64,000 nt of DNA from Marthasterias glacialis (lineage: Eukaryota; Echinodermata; Asteroidea; Forcipulatida; Asteriidae), in the NCBI GenBank assembly GCA_911728455.2, contig OU452236.1:6256171-6320170 (forward strand). The letters run 5' to 3'. Below the pieces are notes generated by a model. That model worked only from the letters and a program-made list of their open reading frames with translations. It ran no database searches and was not told the DNA's origin. Positions within the stretch are counted from its first letter, which is position 1. Each line of letters begins with the position of its first letter. The position numbers were made by a program, and so were the translations under genes. Of this stretch, positions 10,735-22,700 are shown piece by piece.

Positions 10735-13700
10735 GTGAGTGTGGAGCTTAAAGTACAGGGGGCTTGTGCTCCAATGTTCGGGGGTTATAAATTGAATTGG
10801 CAACGTGGAGCCTACTCGTCATTATTAGGTTTGCGGTGTCGTAAATGGTACGCGCATAAACCACACAATTCAAATAGGCCTATGTATGTATAGGCTATCA
10901 AAATTCTGTTCAGATTTTTTTGAAACTTTGAGTCTTGCTTGTAATGTGGGCAGTGGTACCTTGTTTGTTACCCGTCGTGCGTGCGTCCTAAAAAAAAGTG
11001 GGGGTTATTTTATCATCCTAGTTCGAGAACAATTAGAAACAAGTTGCTATATAAGTTCGAGGGCTATGGGAGTTCTACTTTAGTCTTCACCCCTTATCCA
11101 GGTCCTACCATTTTGCCCTGGGCCTAGCCCCACTAGTGTGGCAAGGATTTTTGACATCGGTTTAAGAATTCAACCAATGTCAAAAATCCTTGCCACACTA
11201 GTGGGGCTACCCTGGGCCCAATTTTATCGAGCTGCTTAAGCATAAAAAGTAGCTGAGCACAAACAATGCTGACTAGAATAAGGGTACCAGCCAAAATAGC
11301 GTGTCACATGTACAATCTGTGACTGGTATCCTGCTTATTTTTACTTAGCAGAAAATATGTAAGCAGTTTTCTCTGCTTAAGCAGCTCTATGAAATTGGGC
11401 CCTGGTGTGCATTTTGACCGCTGCTGACAATCAAGGTCCAGTAAGTTTCATAATGCTTTCAAGCAGAAATTGTTTTTATAATGTTAATTTCTGTTAAAAT
11501 CAGGAAAAAGCAGGGAACCAGTCACAAATAGTATAGATATGGGTGATATTGACTGGTAACCTGATTCTGCTATAGTTACACAAGCAAGATATTTTTGTGC
11601 TAAGCTGCTGCATGTGCTTAACAACAGGTTTATGAAATTGGTCATACAGTTAGCAGTATGCATCCATAGTAACCCCCCTACTATCTGACCATTCAATGTA
11701 ATATGTATGGTTTTGATTGATAGATGCACCATACGAGCCTGCAATTTGATATCATGTAGTGAATGCATCAACACAGTACACAGTCAACCCTCCTACTTTC
11801 TGACCATTCAATGTCATCCACTGTGGTTTCGAATGCTAGATAAACTATACCGGCCTGCAATATGATATCATGTGGCGAGGGCATCTACACAGTCAACCCA
11901 TCTACTTTCTGACCAATCAATATAATCCACACAGTTTTGAATAATAATGCACTATGCCGGCCTGCGATAATTACAGTTGTGAAATGCAACTACGCTGTGC
12001 ACATATAGTTCTGTGCACAGTAGTGCCATCACTGGCAGATGATACTGAGAGTGTTCTTAAAACCTTGTGCGATTTAGTTAAAATTTGATCTTGTTATCTT
12101 CTTCCTCTCCCAGCTGGTGAACCGGAAGGGGGCATCGGTGTCTGTGGCTGGATACTCACTGCTCTTTCAATGGTTATCGTCTTGTTTACTTTTCCCTTCT
12201 CCTTATGTGTTTGCATCAAGGTCAGTAAACGTTCCAGATCAAGTGTAACATTTTTAAGGTTCCTTCTTTTTTTCAAGGGCGGTTGGAAGATCTTGCAGTT
12301 GACTCACACACTGTTGTCCTGCCTGGTTGTTTCAGTTTCTGATGTAACCCTTCTACCCTCTGACCATTCAGTATCGTCCACTGTGGTTTTTAATGAAAGA
12401 TACACTATGCCAGCCCGCAATATGATACAATATTTTGTTATCATTTTGGGGAAGGTCAACCCTGTGTCTGCAGTCTCCCTTCTTTAAACACAACTCCTAT
12501 CTTTTATTTAATCTCCCTGCTCTTTTTTAGTAGCTCATGGTGCAATTAGTTGCACAACCCCAACATTCACTTGCATCACCATGGCAAAGCTATTGGTCTA
12601 TTAAATTGAATTTTACCCGCCTTTCATTTCAAGTCAAGGGAAACGCTACTTCCTTCAAGATGTTTTTCTTCCTCTTCTCCCGTCCCTTCACTAAAGAATA
12701 AGTTGATTGGACAGGGATTTACTTACATTAACCGGCTGATGTGTAGCCACTAAAATATTTTTTGAGCCAGCAAAACATAAAGGGCGACGTTAAAACGTAC
12801 CATTGTGTAAAATCGGAATATCGGAACAAAGGATTCCCAAACTGAGTGGCACAGAGCATGCACATGCCGTGTAATGGCACTTAATAGATTGCCAATTTTT
12901 GGCTATTGTGCAGACGTTATTGTGTAATCCCCGATTCCAGACCTTTGTCCTTTTGTTCCAAGAAGAGGATTACGAGACATGGAGAGGCTTGCACCATTGT
13001 TCGTTCATTGCATTTCGGCTCATTGGAGGCAAGTCGGAGCGAACTGGGGATCCAGCCTTGGTTCGGGATTTAGTACCAATAGTAAGCTATGGCACACGGC
13101 CGAGGTTTTGCAATTCACATTGTATGGATTTGACATTTTCCAGCAGCAACTGGTTAAGAGAAATGTAAAAAGTCACTTTGGCAGAAGGACATGTCTGAAT
13201 GATGGCTCCGGCAGTGGGTATGGCTGGAAGAGGCCTGTTCCTCAATGTTGTCATTGCAGCCAATGGCCATAGCCGTAGCCCAAGTCACTCGATTCAGTCG
13301 CAGCCGAAGATACACTGAGAATTAATACAAAATAACAACATAAATGAGTGATTTCACAGGTTCGATGTCGCACAAACAACCCCAATTGGGATACTCTTGT
13401 TCCCAAATAGGAACCATCTTCTCTGAATGAGGGTATCCCCAAAATGTTGTCAACACCTGCCACAGGTCTGGTTCATATGGATGTACCCACCAAACTACCC
13501 TAATTGGGATATAATTTTATCCCAATTGAAACCCACTTCTCCAGATGAAGACAATCAAATTGGCAATTCTTTAGTAATCGCTGGAGGCAAAAAAAAAATC
13601 ATGTCCACATGGAATAAGCAGAAGATATTGAATTAAATCACCAACAAATTCTAATTGATATAATTATTTAGGATCTAGTACAGTTATTAAAATCTCTAAA

Positions 13701-16700
13701 CCTAGTGCACGCCTGATGCTTATCTGAAGCAATGGAGGCAATTGCCTCTGACACCCATGGTCATTGCCTTGGTGCCCCTTGAAATGTTCCAATGGAAATT
13801 TACAATTTCCTCATAGTGGTGCCCTTTACCAAGGAGAAAATGCCTTGGTGCCCTTGTCCTTTCAAGAATGAAGCACTTATGATCCCAAATCCTTTTCATG
13901 AAGTTGCCTATAGGACATAGTACTGTAAACCCTAAATAATTGCTCATCATAGAACTGGCAAACCAATCTTATCAAAAGTTTAAACATTTGAATGTTGATT
14001 TACCATGGGATTGAGGATTTTAGAGGAGATGGGAGGCTCTCTAGCCAAAGATACTAGATTCTTAGGGTTGAACGTCTTTGTTAAAAAAAATAGTTTCCTG
14101 AAATAGCCCCATCAATTTTCTTTAAAAGCTCATGACTGTCAGGGCTTGGAATTGACTCTGGACCGCAGGGCCCAGTGATTTTACCATCGAGCCAGTAAAC
14201 TCACTCCTAGACAAGTCCTGCAGTCTTGTGTTTTTCAATTGAATAATACCTCAGTGTGTAATTACTTGTTATCTTAATTTGGCAAATGTTCACTTCAAAG
14301 ATTCTGACATTGTCATTTACTTCTGTTGGGTATCAAAGTATACTCACCTATAAGCACAACTGAGATAATAATAGGGGATGTTAAACTGTGTAAACAAATG
14401 TTATCATTTGGATTCTGGTCTTGTAAAATCATTTTTGTCAACATTTTTGATCCATTAAAAATTTGAAGTCACAAGCCCTGCAGTCTTCCTGTTCATTCCC
14501 CCAAATTTGAGCCCTGACTGGAAATGCAAACATTTCTTAAGTTCACAAAATGTCTTTAAAAATTCACCCTCAAAAAACATCATACAGGCACTGCTGGGCT
14601 TCTTAGCTCTATACCATGTGTAAAATTCAACCTAACAGCTATTAAGTCTGCATATTATAACCCATAGCCTTCTTTTTCTTTTGTGAGGGGTACATTGTAT
14701 GTAATCCACAAATTTTCCATTCGAGCTCTAAGCTGACAAAATGTGAAATCGTCACTGTCCAGGCTTCATTCCTCAATCCATAGCAGAATTTTTTTTTTAA
14801 TCTACATGTAGGGAGGAAATAAAAAACCCAATACTGTCCGATGATTTTTAATAGGCTTTGGTTATATCTCAAAGACCCGACGATCAATCAGCTATCAACC
14901 CTCTGACAGAACAAAGTCCGAACCCTCAGGCTATTTTACCTTCTTCTTCTTCTTCTTCATTTTTTTTTTTTTTTTTTAACTGTTTGTAATATTTTCCACG
15001 CCGTTATAATTTGATGGGATCGTCGTTGGAGGTTTAATCAGAAATCCCACTGATGTTCAATTCCGTTCACTGAAATGAAATGAAAATTGAGGATTATAAT
15101 CTCATTTAAATTTTTTGAAGCAGTTCGCTGCTTCAAATGCATAAGCCACGAACAATGTGGCATGGCTTCCCATGTTTGGACCCACGTATTAAAGTATTGA
15201 ATGAATTTTAACCTACATGTAATTAAATTATTTTGGTAGAATGTTTTTTCAGTGCACAGAAATATATATTTAAACTGGAGCAGCCAATGTCAATGTCAAT
15301 GCGGCAGGTTTTGAGTAGAGTTTGCTCTGTGGGAAATTACATGTCAATAAGGTATGGTACAAAATTGGTTTTAGGATTTCATTCCCTTCTAGATTTCAGT
15401 TATCATATACAACCAACCTGTGAAAATCACTGCTGTCAAAAAACCGTCAGTTTTTCATCAGAGGTTTTGTGCATATTGTTTTTATTTCAGTGTTGGGGCG
15501 ATCATTTTCTCGCAGTATTTTAGACTGTGTTTCAGACTATGTGTGTAAAGGTCACTTGTGTTTTACCCATACACCGGTGTGTGTTAAGTACTGTACATGT
15601 TTAGTCAGTACTTTCTTGAGTCCTGTGAAAGAAATCCACAGGTATATCACTGGCTTGGGATTCAAACCCAGGTTGTCAAATGCTATTTTCAAATGCTATT
15701 TTAAATTTTGTGTACTGTAAAAGAGACTTGAAATCCCGACATACGAAATTCTTAACCTCGACGTCGATGGCTCGTCTAGTTTCACTTTGTCGACAAAAGT
15801 GTCAAATTAAAGCACCGTAATTTGCAAAAAACCTCAGCCGTGAGCTATGGCCGAGGATTGTTCCTCAATCTGGAGCTCAGGCTGGAAACTACCTCCATTG
15901 AGCCGAAATACAATGAATAAACAATGGTGGTAGCCTTGCAATCCTCTTATAATCCTCTTCTTGGAACAAAAGGACAAAGGTCTGGAATCGGTGATTACAC
16001 CGGGCGACCTTTGTTGCGGGGATGCCGAAATTACACAATGGCATGTTTACGCGACCTCCATTTGCTGGCTTGGACAATATTTGCGCGCATACAGGTCATC
16101 CGGCGTCAAATGCATAGGATAGTTCTGAAGAGATTTGACATCAGTTTCTGAACCTACTAATAACCCCATAATTTACACCCCACACCAAGTTCCGCTCAGT
16201 TCCACAAGAACACCTCACGTTTTTCCTTGGAAGTGCAGAGTCTTTTAAGTTAGCTCGGGGCACATCTGACATTTCTAGGTTACTGCCACAACACTCGTGC
16301 AGTTCACATTTCCTTGTCAATAATTTATGTGGTTGGTCAAAATTTCATTTATTTATCCCCCCCCCCCCCAACTGAGTAAACTCGGTGGAAGTGAAACGCG
16401 CACAGTTCGCAGTCGGTGTTCCAAATCGGAATGATCTTCGATTCTAACCTCCGGGGAGCTTGGCACAGCTGGTTTGTTCTTGTTCAGAGTAGGTCTCATT
16501 TCCCATTGTTTATTTCCCCCCAAATTTGAATAGAAATTAAGGGAATTAAAAAATATATATATATATTTTGGAGGAGGGTGGTGCATTCACTAAAATTGTC
16601 TGGCTTGCACGATTGTACTAATAAATTTGTTCTCTTGATTTCATAAATTTGTGACAATTTGTTTTTGTCTTTGATATCATATTTATTTGGTTTACATATT

Positions 16701-19700
16701 TTCAAAATAACATTAAAAAGCAAAACTGTCTTGGATGTGCCAGTATTTCAGAGCACTTGGGTAAATACTTGATTAAAATTTAGAAAATGTCTCCTTTGTC
16801 TGAAGCAGATCACCAAACCATCTTTAAAAATTAACATTCAACGACTTTTTGTTAAGATACATTGCTGCATTTGAAATTAGAAAAGAAACATCAACTGCAA
16901 AGTTCATATCACTTCAACATAAACCAACATATAAAAAGGAAACCCATTAAAATAGTACAAATATAAATTTGATATTAACAGCTGTATACATTATTTCCGA
17001 ATGGGATAGCTTAATGAGATACGTATCCATGTAAAAAAATGAAAAATAAAACATAAAGTGCAGGAACAGTTTTGATTAAATAAGATGATGGGAGGTGGAA
17101 GACACTTTCTTGAAAGAAAAAGGGCAGATTAATTTTTTTGGTTATATTTTCTACTTCGCCGGAGGCTGGTGGGGGGGGGGGGGGGGGGTGAGTTGGGGCA
17201 TCGTAATTGAGCAAAGTTCAACGGAGCAGAAAATCAGGTCCAGCTAAAAGATGCGGAGCGGGTATGAGTAAATGATGCAATTGGATCAGATATAAATGAA
17301 TTGGAGGGGAGGATGGATAGAGTTTATGTGTTGAGAAAGTTGATGATAGGTCGATGAGGAAGCATTTGTCTTTAAAGATCACTTTCGTAGATCTAAATTC
17401 ACTCTAAAATAATTGATTCTCTAAAAAGATCGCTCAAGGGTTTCAAGACAGTGGAAAGTGGTTTGAGAAATAATAAAAAACAAATAAAAAGATATACAAA
17501 AATTTGAATTTAATGTTAGGATGTCACATTTGTAATCTAAATGCTTGGCATTCAGAATTTTACTAACAGATATGATTCGGTGAGACTTTCCTGCCATATT
17601 TAAGAATATAATTTTTAGAATACAAAATGTACTTTTGTTGCCTTTTGAAACATGTGCAACTGTTCATTGATGTTTTGGAACATGGATCCCTGTTGGTATG
17701 CCCCACAGGGCTGAACAAATATGCCCCCCCAACAACCCCCTCCCAAAGTCTGAAGTACATGTATTTTTTCACAGACTTTTTTTCACAGTTTCACTGACAA
17801 TTGACAATCCCCCCATCCCACACCTCCCAAGATCTGAAGATTGAACTAGATTTGTCGAAAACCAGAGGTTCCTGTGGTCTGACTGCCCCCTTAACGTCTA
17901 AATCAATAACCTGGAGATGACGCTCTTACTGTTTGCCTGGGGGAGTTGGGTGAGGGGTTAATTTAAATTTGCGTTTAATCTTGACAGGAACGGAGATGAG
18001 ACACTGCTGTTTGAAGATAAGCGACAAGGAGATTTTTTTCCCTCCACCACATTGCTGCGGCTCATTAGTTAAGACCATTAGCATTTATCTTTGGGGAAAT
18101 CTAAAGCTAAATGAACTGTTAAATACGAAAGTAAGGTGTTGAAAATTAATGGTTATATATGTGTGTGAATATTATTCATGCATTGAGGATATTATTATCA
18201 ATTAACTGAAGTTGTGCGTTGAATGAGCAAAAATCCCTGTATGTACTCCATGCTTTCCAAGTTCTGCAGACACATTTTTACGAGCAGCTAGGTTTGTTTG
18301 GAACCCTAAATCCTGGAGATTCTTTATCAAATGGCTTTAAACAGTTGCTGCGGAGATTCTTCCATTTTTATCTTGTCACCCAGGCGGGATTATATATTTT
18401 TTCGGAATTGCCGGAATCATTTTTCTTTGAGAGTACTGCTGGCACAAAGAAACCTTGACTTGACAAAGCCAAGAGAACAAAGATTCTCTTTATTACACCA
18501 TGAGTTTTGTTTTCTCTACCGAGAAAATGTCAAATTCATGCACCGTGAATTGCAAAACATCGGCTGGATCCCCGGCTCACTCTGACTTACCTCCATAAAT
18601 AAACAGTGGTCGAAGCCTCTCAATGTCTCGTAATCCTCTTTTTGGAACAAAGGTCTGGAATCGGGGATTACACAATAACCCCTGCATAATGCAGCAATTC
18701 GGCAAACTATTCAAGCGCAATCTGGCGCTTTATGTGGGTGAAGCGAAGCGTTGCATGGCGCGTGCATGATCTGTGCACGCTCAGTAGTGGATTGTGTGGG
18801 TGCCCTTTGTTCCGGGCTTGGAATTTCACACAAAAATACAAACTTAACGTCCGGTGCCTACTGGTTAAAATGGTCGAATCCCTGTCACACTAGATGAATT
18901 TCGCGGGTAATTCTCTGGAAATTTGGATGAATTCACAGTTGAATTGCTAACCCTTGTTTTCACAGCTTGGTTCTTGGGTGCACAAGCAAGATTATAAACC
19001 CTGGGGTTAAGTTTCCCAGGAAATAACTGTGTTAAATGTGAAGTTTGGTGCAGTGGTGAGGTTTAACTTCCACAGGAAATTTCCTGCGATGTTGTTTCCT
19101 GGGAATTAGATTGGTCTAAAAGGGTTTTAGACAACAAGATTTGCCAAATGGCAAGAGCAATATTAGTTCTCAGCGATTGGGAATTTTCAGCTTTCCCTGA
19201 CTTTCAGTCTGCATGTGGATTGCATGGGTTTTTCACAATATATTTGGGGTTTCCCTCCCACATTTAAAACTGACATTTCTTCGTCATCTTCTCTACATCC
19301 TAAAAAAAACTCCAGGGTCAGATGTGACCGGGATTCTGTATCTCAGGGCCCTGGCTCATTTCTGGGCCAGGCTGACCCAGAAACTGGTCAAAAATTGAGA
19401 TTTTGACTCAGTTTCTGCATCAGCCTGATACAGTTTTAGGTCAGTTTGATACAGATTTTGGGTCATACTGACCCAGAAATGGGTCAGGCCCCCCGAGTGA
19501 TCCGGGAATGGGGTCAGAGGGGTCACAGAGCTAGGCACTTTTGAAGGTCCCTTGGTTTTATTATCAGAAAGATATAATAACTAATAGGTCGTCTATTTAT
19601 TCTCGGCTGTAGGTGGTCCAGGAGTATGAACGTGCTGTTATCTTTCGCCTTGGTCGTCTTCTTCCTGGAGGAGCAAAAGGTCCAGGTAAGTGATCCGAAA

Positions 19701-22700
19701 TTCTCCAAAATCTGTTTCATGAATTTCATTTTAAACTTGTTAATAATCTCAGGAAAATATTTCATCACAAGTCTTTGATGTCACTCAATAAGAATCCCTC
19801 AGGATATCAAAGAGGAAGAAAACAAATCTTCAAATGCCCGTCGTCTTTAAAAAAAAATCTGTGTCTGCAATTTTCTGTTCCATTACACATTATTTAACAC
19901 TCCGTCTCTATCCCGCAAGCAGCCTTTTCTCAAAATGATCATCATCCCCTTCCCTGCACAGGTTGCACCGGCTTGTGCATAGAACGTGTACTATGTGTGT
20001 GTGGATAAGCGAAGGTACTGAGATGTATACCCTATGGCGATGTTTTCAACGCTTTGAGAAAAGAAGCGTGATAAAATTGCATTTTAACGTGCGCTTTAGT
20101 ATAATTCAAAGTGCTCTCGTGTTGTAGTGTTGAGAGTTGCCAGTCAGTAATACACAATCACTGTCTTCATTTACAAGGTAGCATAGTTTTAGCCGGGGGG
20201 GGGGGGGGGGGGGTTGCTGGGTTGCCGCGCTGGGTGTTGTTTTAGACGCCTTTTGTTTTTAAAGTTTAGACACTCCATCTCTGTACTTTTATACCTCTGC
20301 AGTGTGTGGGTGTCATTTGGACGCCATTTTGTTTTTGAAATTTAGACACTCCATCTCTGTACTTTATACCTCTGCAGTGTGTGGGTGTTGTTTGGACGCC
20401 ATTTTGTTTTTGAAATTTAGACACTCGAGTGTCATCTCTGTACTTTTATACCTCTGCAGTGTGTGGGGTGTTGTTTGGACGCCATTTTGTTTTTGAAATT
20501 TAGACACTCCATCTCTGTACTTTATACCTCTGCAGTGTGTGGGTGTCGTTTGGACGCCATTTTGTTTTTGAAATGTAGACACTCCATCTCTGTACTTTTA
20601 TACCTCTGCAGTGTGTGGGTGTTGTTTGGACGCCATTTTGTTTTTGAAATTTAGACACTCCATCTCTGTACTTTATACCTCTGTGTGTGGGTGTCGTTTG
20701 GACGCCATTTTGTTTTGGAAATTTAAACATGCTACCTGTGTACTTTGAACCGCTGTATACTTGAATGTTTGAATGTTATCATGGAGTCCTACATTAGTCT
20801 AAACTCCATAATGTTATGGTCCTGTAGGGGTCGTTGTTGCCCCCCCCCCCCAACCACCCCCACTCCTTTTAACATTTGCTACAGTATGTTTTCATCATTT
20901 GAATTGTATTATGCATGTCTTTTCAGTATTTTCTGTATATCTTCTTTTTTTGTGGGAGACCAGTGGATTCCACTATAAAATTAATAAATAAATAAATACG
21001 TTATCTCTCATTATAGGTAAAAATACCAAATATAAGCAATCTATTTTTTATTTTTTTATTTGTACTGGGGACACTTTTAAAAAGGTGCCGATCATGAATA
21101 CAAAAATAGAAAACTACAATAAAAGTGTTATTTAAACAAGAATATAAAAGTAAAGGAGCAGAATAGGGGAAATTTAAACCACATGTACTTGAGAAAAAAA
21201 CCCAATAAATCTGGGCCAGCCAGTAACTAGAAAAAAAGGAAAATGAAAATAAAGTTGAGAAACTTTCTTTTCAAATTTACAGCAAATCTATTCCATTTCA
21301 AAATTAACTACAAGAAGGTAGAGCCTTTACAAAACAAAACAAATTCAGTTGATTATCTTGATGCGGTGATAGTTTGATCATTTATCTATTATAGAGGTCA
21401 GCAAACTTTTAGGCAGGCGACACAGTATGAACATTTCAGTCATGACCCATGACCCACCGGGCGATCACAGGCCAAATGAAACTCCCTGCTGTGGAGTTTT
21501 AATCTCATAAAACAGGCCTAGCTTAACAGTAGTCAATAATTTATTGGAGCAGTTTGGTGTTACTACGTTTCATTATGAGTAATTACATAGATGATAATGA
21601 TGAAAACAAATACCGTGATTTTGATGATATATTTTGTGAGGCAATCTTTGTTGCTGACGGAATGATCAAAAGTGTTTACGATTAATTTTGAACAAGTGTT
21701 ATTTTTCGAGACCCACAGTTTGGGATATGTTGATCCAGTATAACATGGAAACATAAAGAACATTTTTTTCCAACTTCCCAAGAAATATAAATTTTCACAT
21801 TTGTATATGTTGATTCCGTTTTTATACGAAGGCTACAATACTTATTATTAAAGTAATCTTGCCAACATCACCAATACAGTACATCCTCGTTTACTGGTTT
21901 TGTAACAAGTCAAATATTCCCGAAACCAATCCTGAAATAGAATAAATCCGTCACATAATTTGTAACGGACACCTCCGTCTCGTACAAAGTTACGGAAAAA
22001 TGATCCATGCACTGCGCGTCAAAATAAGTCATGACAGGGAAGACAAATAAAGCTAGACGAGAGTTTGTAATACAAACCTCATCAACATCTAAGATGGATC
22101 CAACAGGGACAAATTTATCAACATGATGGCTGTGTAGATGTAGTTAATTCTGTCGAGGTAGACCGTGAAGTGAAGCCAAAAAATTTGATCCAAATTGAGA
22201 GGGTAACTTAGTCCTCTGCACTTCTGTTGAGCTGTTACTTTGTCTGTCCTATTCACAGCAAGGTTTATCCTTAATCTTTTCAGTGAGTAACCAGTGTGAC
22301 CGATTGGCTAGCCATGTCACTGGCCCACCAGCTTTTTCACTGGTCCATATTTTAAGGTTTTCTTTCAACGTCAGGGCTCAAAATTTACAGTGGGCCGCAG
22401 GCCCGAGGCCAGTGATTTTAAACTCATGACTGGACAAGTCTGGTTGTCTTGTGTTTTTGTTCAAATGTTGTCTCTCAGTCTGATAAATATCTTCTCAATT
22501 CTATTGAGATATTGAAGAATACTTACCCGTATCACAAATGAGATTTAAAGTAGGTCTTTTTTCTCTCTTCTCATTTCAATTCTGGTCATAAAGAATTCCG
22601 GTCCAGTTAAGCATTTTGAGCTACATGAACAAGCCCTGCTGTTTTGTGGATTTTCCCCTCAAATTCAAGCCCTGGGCATCGTTATTTGAATAATGGGAAT

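Larger units (their letters stand above)
10735..12113 (+). other. Stomatin intron 1: hairpin, MITE-like element and 110-bp repeats
   Basis: Holds a near-perfect foldback at 11125-11209, a TIR element at 11214-11402, a second related element near 11460-11650 and the tandem units at 11660-11990. No coding exon seen. Confidence 0.7.
12221..19612 (+). other. Stomatin intron 2: dispersed repeats only
   Basis: A 110-bp monomer near 12345-12440, three copies of a four-member dispersed element, one hAT-like element (14140-14516), a SINE fragment (15571-15683) and a poly(G) run at 17169-17188. No exon was found between the splice sites. Confidence 0.6.

Noticed and set aside
20302-20730. Several 63-76 codon open frames on both strands
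   Set aside because: By-products of the 75-bp array; the peptides simply repeat.
20228-20735. CRISPR array
   Set aside because: Units are contiguous with no unique spacers, in an animal intron.
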